From positions 64,740 through 98,645 of the forward strand of contig DFLB01000031.1 in the NCBI GenBank assembly GCA_002373995.1: a stretch of DNA of 33,906 nucleotides, given 5' to 3'. This document shows positions 23,640-31,074 of this stretch, one piece after another (within the stretch, counting starts at the first letter, position 1; every line of letters begins with the position of its first letter). The notes under the pieces were generated by a model, which saw only the letters and a list, made by a program, of their open reading frames with translations, was not told where the DNA came from and searched no databases. A program made the translations under genes and the position numbers. Source of the stretch: Bacteroidales bacterium UBA3630. GTDB lineage: Bacteria > Bacteroidota > Bacteroidia > Bacteroidales > P3.

Positions 23640-24485
23640 ATGAAGATAAAGTTGTTCGACAAAGCGTCCCCCGAAGCTCAACCGGAGCAGGAAGAGAAAA
23701 AAGATGAGACTCCGCTGGAAGAAAAGATCAAAGAGATCGTTGAGCAGGCGTTCAAGGAGAAAATGGCCGACAAATCTTCCCCCGAGCCCGACGAGGCTGA
23801 CGAAAAGCCGGCGCAACCTGAGGAGACATGCGCACCCGAGCCAAAAGAGCCCCGGCCCGACGAAGATTGCAGCAAACCCGACAAAACCTCCACGGAAACC
23901 GGCGACGGCACACTGTACACCCGCTTGGAAGCAATAGAAACAATCCTCGCCAAACGCCTTAAAAACAGCGATGAAGCGCTACGCGACAAAGCAGCCCGCA
24001 TAGACGAACTTTCCGAAAAGTACGAACGGCTCATGACTTCGGTGCAAGAGGATCGCTATCGGAAAGACAAAGTCAAGCTAATCAGCAAGATCATTTTCTT
24101 TACCGACCTCATCCGCCGCATGCTCTACGAGTTCAACCAACATCGCAGCAACACGGCCAAATCAGAAGAGACCGTCTTCCTCGAACAGCAGTTCGAAAAA
24201 CTGATTGTGGCTATGGACGACACCTTGAAACACGAAATGGTGAGCACCATGCCTCAGGCCGCTGAAGGTGCCGACTTCGACGAAGAGCACATGGAGGCAA
24301 TCGACACCATCAACACAGACAACGCTGCGCTGGACGGGAAAGTACACCGCTCGTTGTCAGCCTGCTACGTATGGACACTTCCATATATACTTAAAGCCCG
24401 CATCGACGAAAACGGCAACGAGGTGCGCAACTATCGCTTCGTGTTGCACCCCGAAGAGGTGATTTTATACAAGTACAATAAATAG
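23640..24485 (+). CDS. GrpE-like nucleotide exchange factor
   Basis: A 281-aa protein. Residues 1-95 are low-complexity, rich in Glu, Lys, Pro and Asp. About 90-145 is a predicted coiled coil (LEAIETILAKRLKNSDEALRDKAARIDELSEKYERLM). The rest matches the GrpE plan: a helix pair (FTDLIRRMLYEF, FEKLIVAMDDTL), then FDEEHMEAIDTINTDNAALDGKVHRSLSACYVWTLPYILKA and a final VILYKY strand, as in the beta wing of GrpE. GrpE releases ADP from Hsp70. The next gene, 36 nt away, encodes an Hsp70, which supports the call. It differs from housekeeping GrpE in the long acidic N-terminus and in genomic context, so it is likely a dedicated paralog. Confidence 0.75.
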   Translation: MKIKLFDKASPEAQPEQEEKKDETPLEEKIKEIVEQAFKEKMADKSSPEPDEADEKPAQPEETCAPEPKEPRPDEDCSKPDKTSTETGDGTLYTRLEAIETILAKRLKNSDEALRDKAARIDELSEKYERLMTSVQEDRYRKDKVKLISKIIFFTDLIRRMLYEFNQHRSNTAKSEETVFLEQQFEKLIVAMDDTLKHEMVSTMPQAAEGADFDEEHMEAIDTINTDNAALDGKVHRSLSACYVWTLPYILKARIDENGNEVRNYRFVLHPEEVILYKYNK

Positions 24486-24521
24486 ATAAAACAAATATCA
24501 ACACACAAAAAAACACTCATC

Positions 24522-25997
24522 ATGGCAGAATTCTATGGCATTGATCTCGGAACGACCTATTCATGCATTGCCTACATCGACAGCGACGACATCGTGCAGG
24601 TCGTGTCCAATCCGAAAGGCGACCTGACCACCCCGTCGGTGGTGTCGCTCGACGACAAGGGGAAATGGACAGTGGGCAAAGCGGCCAAGTCACGCCTCGG
24701 CAGCGACCCCGACAACACAGTGGCTTTCATCAAACGCGAAATGTCCACCCCGGGTTACACCGTCACCCTGCAAGGCAAGAGCTACACTCCTGTAGACATA
24801 TCGGCCAAGATATTGGAGCATCTGGTTGAGTTTGCCAACAAAAAACGCAAAGACGAGGACGGCTTGCCGCCCATCAAAGACGTGGTAATCACGGTTCCCG
24901 CCTACTTTGGCAGCATGGAACGCGAGCGCACCAAAGAGGCTGGCATCAAAGCCGGATTGAACGTGCTGCAGCTGATCAACGAACCCACAGCAGCAGCCCT
25001 CTCCTACGGACGCAAACAGAACAACGACAAGAAGTTGATGGTGTATGACCTGGGCGGCGGCACATTCGACGTCACCATCATGGAGTTCAAGAGCGGTGTT
25101 GCCAACACCTTGGCCTCGCGCGGAGACCACCATCTGGGCGGTGCCGACTGGGACCGCGCCATCGTGGACTATGCGCTGGAGCAGATCGGCAGCAAATGGG
25201 ACAACCTCGACAAGTCGAACCAAGGCATGATGATGATCTCGGCCGAAGAAGCCAAGAAGACCCTCACGGACGAAGACGAATACGTGCTCACCTTCAACCA
25301 CAAAGGGCTGCAGAACGTCACCATCAGCCGCTCCGAGTTCGAGAAACGCACAGAGACGCTGATGGAGAAGACCAAGATGCTGGTCGAAGAAGCTATGGAG
25401 ATGGCTGGACTGAAACCGCACGACATTGACGAAGTGCTGCTGGTAGGCGGTTCGTCGCGAATGCCGATGGTGGAGAATATGGTTGGCAAACTGTACCCCA
25501 ACAGCGAGGTGAAACTGGTCGACCCCGACCGTGCCGTGGCCAAAGGAGCCGCCATGACAGCCGCCCAGAACGACAAAGGCTATGTCGAGGGAGGTCTCAT
25601 CCTGGGCATGGACAAGGGTTCGCGTGCTTACGGCATCCAGGCATTGAACGACGGCAATCTCTGCGTATACAACCTCATTCTACTCAACGACGACATGGTT
25701 GTGACAAAGAAGTTCGACCAATTCAACACCGCATATGACAACCAAACGCAGATCAACATGCACTTCTACGAATCTGAGTGTGAGGATGAAGTGATGGACA
25801 TCGACCCCTCGTGTGAAATACCCGAACTGCACGACAATCAGGTGATCTCATGGGGACGGCCTGTCCCCAAACACACGCCAGTCAGTATCAGCGTAGAAAG
25901 AGACAAAAGCGGTCTGGTGAGAGTATTCGTAGAGTGTTCTGGAGCCAAAGGCGAGTTCGTCCTCGACCCCACGCGCCGCGGCATGATCAAAAGATAA
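24522..25997 (+). CDS. Short, lidless Hsp70 family chaperone
   Basis: A 491-aa Hsp70; canonical DnaK is about 630-640 aa. The nucleotide-binding domain (about 1-375) is intact: GIDLGTTYSC (phosphate 1), VPAYFGSMERERTKEAG, LINEPTAAALSYG, YDLGGGTFDVTIM (phosphate 2, about 175), HHLGGADWDRAIVD and LLVGGSSRMPMVENMV (adenosine). The rest (about 385-491) is long enough for a beta substrate domain only. The helical lid and any C-terminal tail are absent. It lies between a GrpE-like gene (36 nt) and a coiled-coil membrane protein gene (6 nt). The ATPase should be active. Without a lid, substrate binding would be weaker or limited to special clients, which is inference. No J-domain protein is encoded nearby. 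Confidence 0.92.
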   Translation: MAEFYGIDLGTTYSCIAYIDSDDIVQVVSNPKGDLTTPSVVSLDDKGKWTVGKAAKSRLGSDPDNTVAFIKREMSTPGYTVTLQGKSYTPVDISAKILEHLVEFANKKRKDEDGLPPIKDVVITVPAYFGSMERERTKEAGIKAGLNVLQLINEPTAAALSYGRKQNNDKKLMVYDLGGGTFDVTIMEFKSGVANTLASRGDHHLGGADWDRAIVDYALEQIGSKWDNLDKSNQGMMMISAEEAKKTLTDEDEYVLTFNHKGLQNVTISRSEFEKRTETLMEKTKMLVEEAMEMAGLKPHDIDEVLLVGGSSRMPMVENMVGKLYPNSEVKLVDPDRAVAKGAAMTAAQNDKGYVEGGLILGMDKGSRAYGIQALNDGNLCVYNLILLNDDMVVTKKFDQFNTAYDNQTQINMHFYESECEDEVMDIDPSCEIPELHDNQVISWGRPVPKHTPVSISVERDKSGLVRVFVECSGAKGEFVLDPTRRGMIKR

Positions 25998-26003
25998 CCT
26001 GAG

Positions 26004-27029
26004 ATGACATTTGACAAAGAGAAAGCCAACTCATGGATAGAGGACGGCAAGAGCATTGCCTCTATCCATGAGAAGCTTGACAACAAAGCCGCCGGCATAC
26101 ATGGCAGCGACGCCTTCCTCTACACCTACAACGCGGCCTACAACAACGCCACTCCGTCAGCGCTGAAGGAGAGCTATGACCTGCTGTACAAGATGAAGAA
26201 GAACCTGCCCCGCACGCCGAAGGACTACCAAACCATCCTCTCGGACTACGTGGGCAACGGCCGCATACTGTTCGTCAACAATGGCATTCCGTCCGACCTG
26301 ATATCCTACCTGCAAAGCAAGATGCGCAACACGCAGGCTGAAGAGGCCGAACGGAGGCGGCGGGAACAGGAGCGCCAGCGGTTGCAGCAAGAGGAAGCCG
26401 AACGCAAACGCCGGCAGGACGAGCAGCGCCGACGCCAGGAAGAGCAGCAGCGGCGGCAACGGCAGCAACAACAGGAAGAGGAGCAGCGGCGGCAAGAACA
26501 AGAACACCGTCGGCGCGCGCAGGAAATAAGAGAGAGTGAAGAGCGCAAACACAAATTCCGCACAGGCTGCATCGTGGTGTTCGTGGTGCTGGTGGTGCTG
26601 CCCGTCGTCCTCAACTTCGTTGTGGGCGGCATAGAGCACAGCAACCGCAAAAAGAAACGCCAGCAGACGGAGCGCGTAGAACCGGCGCAGAACACCTCGA
26701 CGACACAGACGAACAGCACAAACCGCACCTCGCAGACGACAGCCAAGCCCACCACGACAGGCACCACCGAGGCCAAGCCCGCACAGGCGCAGCCCACTGT
26801 GGACCGTGCCGCGCTGGAGAAGGTGATGCCGGACCTGCGCAAGCAGTTCAGCGCGGCGAATGGCAAGTCGACGGCGCAAAGCTGCGCGGAGTACGGCGAC
26901 GTGGAGGGACTGCAATACATCAACGGCCTGCTGAAGAAGGCCGAACGCGCCGCCCCCGGCGACAGCGAGGTGAAAGGCTACCGCCGCACATTCAATTATA
27001 TACTTAAACAACACAACATCAAGCTATGA
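26004..27029 (+). CDS. Single-pass membrane protein with a charged coiled coil, in the Hsp70 operon
   Basis: A 341-aa protein I do not recognise. Residues 1-110 form a soluble helical region (KANSWIEDGKSIASIHEKLDNKAAG, ALKESYDLLYKMKKNLPRTPKDYQTILSDYVGNGRILFV). About 111-185 is an extreme Arg/Glu/Gln-rich coiled coil. A membrane helix spans 188-210 (GCIVVFVVLVVLPVVLNFVVGG). A Thr/Asn-rich linker follows, then a C-terminal helical domain (about 268-341). There is no signal peptide, so the N-terminus with the coiled coil is likely cytosolic and the C-terminus periplasmic. It follows Hsp70 by 6 nt and its stop overlaps the next start (ATGA). No HPD motif is present, so it is not a J-protein, but it could tether the chaperone to the membrane. 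That role is inference. Confidence 0.75.
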   Translation: MTFDKEKANSWIEDGKSIASIHEKLDNKAAGIHGSDAFLYTYNAAYNNATPSALKESYDLLYKMKKNLPRTPKDYQTILSDYVGNGRILFVNNGIPSDLISYLQSKMRNTQAEEAERRRREQERQRLQQEEAERKRRQDEQRRRQEEQQRRQRQQQQEEEQRRQEQEHRRRAQEIRESEERKHKFRTGCIVVFVVLVVLPVVLNFVVGGIEHSNRKKKRQQTERVEPAQNTSTTQTNSTNRTSQTTAKPTTTGTTEAKPAQAQPTVDRAALEKVMPDLRKQFSAANGKSTAQSCAEYGDVEGLQYINGLLKKAERAAPGDSEVKGYRRTFNYILKQHNIKL

Positions 27030-28387
27030 ACAAGTATCTATTAAGGTTGCTGGTCGGCATGTTGCTGCTGGCGGCACCGGCCTCCGTTGCGGGCCAGACG
27101 GAGCAGAAGGCCAAGGTCGCCTTCGACCAGGGCGATTATGAGGCGGCAGCCAATCTGTACAACATGGCCGCCGACCGCGCGACGGACAAAGAGAAGGCAT
27201 CAAGCCTGCGCACCAGGGCGTCAATAGCCGAGAACGCCAAGCGGCTCCGCAGCGAGGCCGACTATGCCTGGAACCACGGCTACTACAGCACAGCCCAGGA
27301 GAAGTACAAGGAGCTGCTCAAGCTCAACCCCAACGACCCGCAGGCTATATACCGCGAGAAGGAGGTAAACTACAAGGTCGCGCTGAGCAAGGCTATGCAA
27401 TGGTACAATGCGCGGGAGTACGAGCTGGCGATGACGTACTTTGAGAAGGCGGGGCCACGCAGCGAATGGAGCCAGGCGGAGCTGCAGGCCTATGCCAGCT
27501 GCCGCGAGGCGGTGGACTATGCCACCTTCAAGTCGGCATCCTCCCCAAGCAAAGAAGACAAGGCCCTCTCCTACCTCACACGCAACCCCAAGGGGGCACA
27601 TGCGACCGAGATACGCAACTGGCTGTTTGAGTACTACATGGCGGGCGACAATCCCTATCTCGCCGGCCCCTACGCCACCACCGACGACCAGCAGAAGCGC
27701 CTGTCCAAAGCCACGAAGAAGCGCTCCGGCCGCTCGCACAGCAGCTCTTCGTCCAACTTGTTTGACGAAACCTCGATAGGCATTGCGCTGGAGACGGCCC
27801 CGTTGAGCAAGCTGCCCGAAATAGCCATACCGGTGGAACTGCGCCTGCTGAAACCGGAGAGCACTGTCAACATCTGCCTCGGCGCGCGGATAGGCAACCG
27901 CGGCCAGGTGTTTGACAACTACGACATCTTCACCGGCGACGACAGCATCGAGTATGCCGTAGAGCAGCACATGGCCTACTGGCAATTCTCGCCCTACGTG
28001 AAAGTCAGCCTGCTGGCACTCGACATCTTCTACTTCTCGTACAACGTGCGCATGAATGTCAACTTCGGCCACAAGTACCGCGAGGAGCGCAGCCTCTACG
28101 TGAAAGACGGCACCAACACGTTCCTGCACAAGGAGACCTACCGTCCGAGCGGCGCCCTCGATCCCGTTTCGTTCACGGGAACCTTCGAGTTCGGCTTGGG
28201 AGACAAGGACTTTGCCCTCTACCTGTACTACAGCAGCGAGTTCAGCCGGCCAATGAGCGACGAGACCATCAGGAGCATCACCGGCAACCCCGGGCACCCG
28301 ATGTACGACGCCCTCGGCAAGACCGACCTCCTGGAGAGCTACACCAAGACGGGCTTCCTGGGCATCGGGTTTAGAGTGTATATGTAA
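27026..28387 (+). CDS. Secreted TPR protein with a C-terminal outer-membrane-like beta domain
   Basis: A 453-aa protein. A signal peptide (MNKYLLRLLVGMLLLAAPASVAG) is followed by TPR-like repeats (about 25-185: AKVAFDQGDYEAAANLYNMAA, YAWNHGYYSTAQEKYKELLKLNPNDPQAIY, QWYNAREYELAMTYFEKAG). A Ser/Lys-rich linker lies near 228-245. The rest is beta-rich with alternating hydrophobic residues and ends GFLGIGFRVYM, as in small barrels (FSPYVKVSLLALDIFYFSYNVRMNVNFGHKY, SFTGTFEFGLGDKDFALYLYYSSEF). I do not recognise the family. The start overlaps the previous stop by 4 nt, so it is translationally coupled to the membrane protein, and a terminator follows. It may be the outer-membrane end of an Hsp70-linked envelope machine, which is inference. 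Confidence 0.78.
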   Translation: MNKYLLRLLVGMLLLAAPASVAGQTEQKAKVAFDQGDYEAAANLYNMAADRATDKEKASSLRTRASIAENAKRLRSEADYAWNHGYYSTAQEKYKELLKLNPNDPQAIYREKEVNYKVALSKAMQWYNAREYELAMTYFEKAGPRSEWSQAELQAYASCREAVDYATFKSASSPSKEDKALSYLTRNPKGAHATEIRNWLFEYYMAGDNPYLAGPYATTDDQQKRLSKATKKRSGRSHSSSSSNLFDETSIGIALETAPLSKLPEIAIPVELRLLKPESTVNICLGARIGNRGQVFDNYDIFTGDDSIEYAVEQHMAYWQFSPYVKVSLLALDIFYFSYNVRMNVNFGHKYREERSLYVKDGTNTFLHKETYRPSGALDPVSFTGTFEFGLGDKDFALYLYYSSEFSRPMSDETIRSITGNPGHPMYDALGKTDLLESYTKTGFLGIGFRVYM

Positions 28388-28409
28388 CGTTTTCTACAAC
28401 AACAAGTTG

Positions 28410-28447
28410 GGTATATCCTTGCCCTCGGGCGGGGATATACCTTTTTT
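28410..28447 (+). terminator. Terminator of the Hsp70 operon
   Basis: GGTATATCC pairs with GGATATACC, with an inner GCCC/GGGC helix, and is followed by six T. It starts 22 nt after the stop codon of the TPR gene. Confidence 0.88.
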
Positions 28448-28478
28448 CGTATCGGAAGGACAGCGAAAGGCAGCCTCT

Positions 28479-28548
28479 TGGTCCGGTGGTGGTCCGGGGA
28501 TGGTCCGAGGGTGGTCCGAGGATGGTCCGATACAAACCGGACCACCGG
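28479..28548. repeat. 11-bp-period TGGTCCG array with flanking inverted repeat
   Basis: TGGTCCG occurs at 28479, 28490, 28501, 28512 and 28523, exactly 11 bp apart, with spacers GAGG, GAGA or similar. CCGGACCACC at 28537-28546 is the inverse complement of 28488-28497, so the unit can fold back on itself. It lies in the 271-nt gap between the Hsp70 operon terminator and lemA. The rest of this gap shows no gene and no clear promoter. Confidence 0.85.
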
Positions 28549-28658
28549 CGCTCCGGGGGCGCAGGACGCGGGGCAAAAGAGACAAAAAAACACGGGGTAC
28601 ATACTACGGAAAGGATTTGCACGTTATCCATATCAAAACCAATAGAAAAGAACCGAAA

Positions 28659-29255
28659 ATGAAAAAGACAGGAATTATCGTGGCTGTCATAGCCGTCGTC
28701 GCCCTCATCTTCCTGTGGGGCGTGAATGTCAACAACCGCCTTGTCACGGCCGACGAGAGCGTGCAGCAGGCATGGAGCCAGGTGGAAAATGTGTACAAAC
28801 GCCGCATGGACCTGATACCGCAGCTGGTGGCCACGGTGCAGGGGGCCGCCGACTATGAGAAGAGCGTGCTGACGGAGGTGACAAACGCCCGCGCGGGCGT
28901 GGAGCAGACCAAGGTGGATCCCTCGCAGCTGAGCGAAGAGCAGATCAAGGCCTATCAAAAAGCACAGGACAACCTGAGCAAGGCTGTGGCCAACACGATC
29001 AAAGTCACGGTGGAGCGCTATCCGGAACTGACTGCCACCCAGGGCTTTCGCGACCTGCAGACGCAGCTGGAGGGCACCGAGAACCGCATCACGGTGGAGC
29101 GCGGCAAGTTCAACGAGGCTGTGCAAAAGTACAACACCAGCCTGCGCCGCTTCCCGGCCAGCCTGATAGCCGGCATGCTGGGCTTCGAGAAGAAGGGCTA
29201 CTTCACCGCACCCGAAGAGGCCTCGGAACCGGTAAAGGTGGAGTTCAACTTTTAG
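28659..29255 (+). CDS. LemA family protein
   Basis: A 198-aa protein of the usual LemA length. An N-terminal membrane helix (about 4-22, GIIVAVIAVVALIFLWGV) is followed by the helical LemA domain with NRLVTADESVQQAWSQVENVYKRRMDLIPQLVATVQG and RFPASLIAGMLGFEKKGYF near the end. The biochemical function of LemA is not settled. It is anchored to the inner membrane with the helical part outside. The gene is 27 nt before a TPM-domain gene, a pairing seen in many bacteria. The frame is open further upstream, but that stretch spans the terminator and repeat, so ATG 28659 was chosen. Confidence 0.94.
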   Translation: MKKTGIIVAVIAVVALIFLWGVNVNNRLVTADESVQQAWSQVENVYKRRMDLIPQLVATVQGAADYEKSVLTEVTNARAGVEQTKVDPSQLSEEQIKAYQKAQDNLSKAVANTIKVTVERYPELTATQGFRDLQTQLEGTENRITVERGKFNEAVQKYNTSLRRFPASLIAGMLGFEKKGYFTAPEEASEPVKVEFNF

Positions 29256-29282
29256 TAGACAGAAGACAAGGAGATAAGGCAG

Positions 29283-30050
29283 ATGCTTTGGCGCGGTAAA
29301 TATCTGGTGTGGTGGCTACTGCTGATGGTGCCGATGGCGGTGCAGGCCGAGTGGCTGCCCACCAAGAGCGACCGTCTGGTGAACGACTACTCGCAGATGC
29401 TCGACGTGCAGCAACGCGAGGTGCTGGAGCAACGGCTGGTGGCATTTGCCGATTCCACTTCAAACCAGATAGTTGTCGTCATCACCCCCACCCTGGAGGG
29501 CGATGACGAGAACGCCGTGGCCCAGCGCATCGGCCAAAGCTGGGGCGTGGGGCAGGCCGAGTTCGACAACGGGGTGGTCATCCTCATCAAGAGCAAGACC
29601 GAGGAGGAGAACTGGGGCGCCGTGGCCATAGCCACCGGCTACGGTGTCGAGGGGGTACTGCCCGACGTGTTCTGCAAACGCATCATCGACGACCGGATGC
29701 TGCAGCCGCTGGGCAACGGCGACTACTACGACGCCATCGCCGCGGCGCTGGACGTCATCGAGCCCGTCATGGCCGGCGAGTACAACTACGCACAGTACCG
29801 CGAGGACGAGCGCCGCGCAGGGCTGACAGCCCTCGGAGTGTTTGTGCTCCTGATGGCGATAGTGATTGTGCTGGTCATCGTCTGGGCCAAGAAGCACCCC
29901 GACCAGTGGCACGGCGGCGGCACCGGTGGCACAGGAGGATTCTTCTACGGTGGCGGTGGCCGCTCGTGGGGCGGCGGCTTCTCGGGCGGCGGCTTCGGCG
30001 GTTTCGGCGGCGGCAGCTTCGGCGGCGGTGGTGCCTCGGGACGATTTTAG
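29283..30050 (+). CDS. TPM-domain membrane protein with Gly-rich tail (YgcG-like)
   Basis: A 255-aa protein. A signal peptide ends near VQAEW (residue 22). The TPM domain spans about 30-170 (RLVNDYSQMLDVQQREVLEQRLVAFADSTSNQIVVVITPTL, AQRIGQSWGVGQAEFDNGVVILI, VAIATGYGVEGVLPDVFCKRIIDDRMLQP). A membrane helix lies near 183-203. The tail from about 213 is almost all Gly, Ser and Phe and ends GGGGASGRF. TPM domains have been linked to phosphatase activity in plant photosystem repair and to envelope processes in bacteria. The exact role here is unknown. It probably acts with LemA. Confidence 0.92.
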   Translation: MLWRGKYLVWWLLLMVPMAVQAEWLPTKSDRLVNDYSQMLDVQQREVLEQRLVAFADSTSNQIVVVITPTLEGDDENAVAQRIGQSWGVGQAEFDNGVVILIKSKTEEENWGAVAIATGYGVEGVLPDVFCKRIIDDRMLQPLGNGDYYDAIAAALDVIEPVMAGEYNYAQYREDERRAGLTALGVFVLLMAIVIVLVIVWAKKHPDQWHGGGTGGTGGFFYGGGGRSWGGGFSGGGFGGFGGGSFGGGGASGRF

Positions 30051-30067
30051 TACCATAGAGAAAAAAA

Positions 30068-30099
30068 TTTGTCCAGTTCAAAAAATGTTAGTATCTTTG
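30068..30099 (+). promoter_or_regulatory. Promoter of the 45-codon gene
   Basis: TTTG (30068-30071), a 20-nt gap, then TATCTTTG (30092-30099): a full Bacteroidota promoter. The expected start near 30105 gives a leader of about 70 nt. Confidence 0.8.
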
Positions 30100-30175
30100 C
30101 CGAGCGTTTCAGTTGCAGGGAATTGCGATTAGAAACTGGCATTCAGGAATATAAACAATAAAAAAAGTATACACC

Positions 30176-30313
30176 ATGGGTATCAATGCTAACAAAAAGG
30201 TGAAGAGAAGAAAGGTCCGCATCAACGGCAACAAGAACTCCACGAACAACTGGGGTATCACCGCCGCCGGCTGGAATGCTGTGCACAAGGCCATCATCAA
30301 CGCCGAGGACTAA
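30176..30313 (+). CDS. 45-aa basic, Asn-rich small protein
   Basis: An ATG-started frame of 45 codons and TAA, reading MGINANKKVKRRKVRINGNK and continuing NSTNNWGITAAGWNAVHKAI to the end INAED. Nine residues are Lys or Arg, mostly in the first 20, and nine are Asn. The C-terminal half (WGITAAGWNAVHKAI) could form an amphipathic helix. It is framed by a full promoter 76 nt upstream and a strong terminator 18 nt downstream, so it has its own transcription unit. The family is not recognised. A nucleic-acid or ribosome-binding role is plausible from the charge but unproven. Confidence 0.75.
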   Translation: MGINANKKVKRRKVRINGNKNSTNNWGITAAGWNAVHKAIINAED

Positions 30314-30330
30314 CCCTTCCGCCAACCGTT

Positions 30331-30356
30331 AAGGCCGCAGCAGTGCGGCCTTTTTT
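30331..30356 (+). terminator. Terminator after the 45-codon gene
   Basis: AAGGCCGCA pairs perfectly with TGCGGCCTT around GCAG and continues into a run of T. It ends 12 nt before the NUDIX start codon. Confidence 0.9.
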
Positions 30357-30367
30357 ATTATCCACCC

Positions 30368-30859
30368 ATGAAACAGACAACACTCTGCTACATAGACAAC
30401 GGCGACAGCTACCTGATGCTGCACCGCGTGAAGAAAGAGCATGATGCCAGCCACGGCAAATGGATAGGCGTGGGCGGCAAATGCGAGGCCGACGAAGCCC
30501 CTGACGAGTGCATGCTGCGCGAGGTGAAGGAGGAGACCGGCATCACCGTCACACGCTGGCAATACCGTGGCATTGTGACATTTATCTCTGACACTTGGCC
30601 CAACGAGTACATGCACCTCTTCACGGCCACAGAGTGGCAGGGAGAGCCGGACATGGGCATCGACGACGAAGGCGATCTGTCATGGATCCGCAAAGCCGAC
30701 CTGCCCGTCGCCGACGGCATCGGCGACCCATCAATAAACCTCTGGGAAGGCGACAAGATATTCCTGCGCCTGCTGATGGACGAGCAGCAGCCCTTCTTCA
30801 GCCTCAAGCTCGTCTACGAGCAGGACGAGATGGTCAGCGCTCAACTGCTGTCACATTGA
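30368..30859 (+). CDS. NUDIX hydrolase, 8-oxo-dGTP diphosphatase-like
   Basis: A 163-aa MutT/NUDT1-like protein. The NUDIX box is complete from Gly37 to Ile59: GKCEADEAPDECMLREVKEE followed by TGI, with the REVKEE metal site at 51-56. The surroundings KWIGVGGK and YRGIVTFISDTWPNEYMHLFTA resemble enzymes that hydrolyse 8-oxo-dGTP or 2-OH-dATP to monophosphates. The exact substrate cannot be read from the sequence. No promoter is visible in the 11 nt between the upstream terminator and this start, so expression may depend on read-through. Confidence 0.92.
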   Translation: MKQTTLCYIDNGDSYLMLHRVKKEHDASHGKWIGVGGKCEADEAPDECMLREVKEETGITVTRWQYRGIVTFISDTWPNEYMHLFTATEWQGEPDMGIDDEGDLSWIRKADLPVADGIGDPSINLWEGDKIFLRLLMDEQQPFFSLKLVYEQDEMVSAQLLSH

Positions 30860-30924
30860 ACCGCCCCCAGACGGGGTGCTGGCGGTAGGCATCTACCGCG
30901 TCGGCGGGGTGCCTCTTCGAGGCA
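30860..30924 (+). other. Cluster of GC-rich hairpins after the NUDIX gene
   Basis: GCGGTAG/CTACCGC (30882-30899) and TGCCTC/GAGGCA (30910-30924) are perfect stems with short loops, and CCGCC/GGCGG can pair earlier in the region. The last stem is followed by AATTTAT, a poor T-run, so this is a weak terminator or another RNA element. Confidence 0.45.
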
Positions 30925-30962
30925 ATTTATAGAAGTTCCTTTTGTAATAATTACAATTCCAA

Positions 30963-31010
30963 TAATTTTGCATATACATCCTCTGTTTTCAAAAAAAAGT
31001 TGTATCTTTG
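30963..31010 (+). promoter_or_regulatory. Two candidate promoters of the helicase gene
   Basis: TAATTTTG (30963-30970) and TATCTTTG (31003-31010) both match TAnnTTTG. Neither has a strong TTTG at the right distance upstream. The helicase ATG lies 64 nt after the second. Confidence 0.5.
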
Positions 31011-31074
31011 CATTACGGAATTTGCGAAACGGGATGTGCGTAATGCACGAGTTGTCGCTAAATTATAGAACAAT

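Noticed and set aside
26338..26560. Coiled-coil DNA as a tandem repeat element
   Set aside because: The GC-rich Arg/Glu/Gln codons are irregular and have no fixed DNA period, so this is protein-level low complexity.
26004..27029. J-domain partner of the Hsp70
   Set aside because: No HPD motif or J-domain helix pattern is present in the N-terminal 110 residues.
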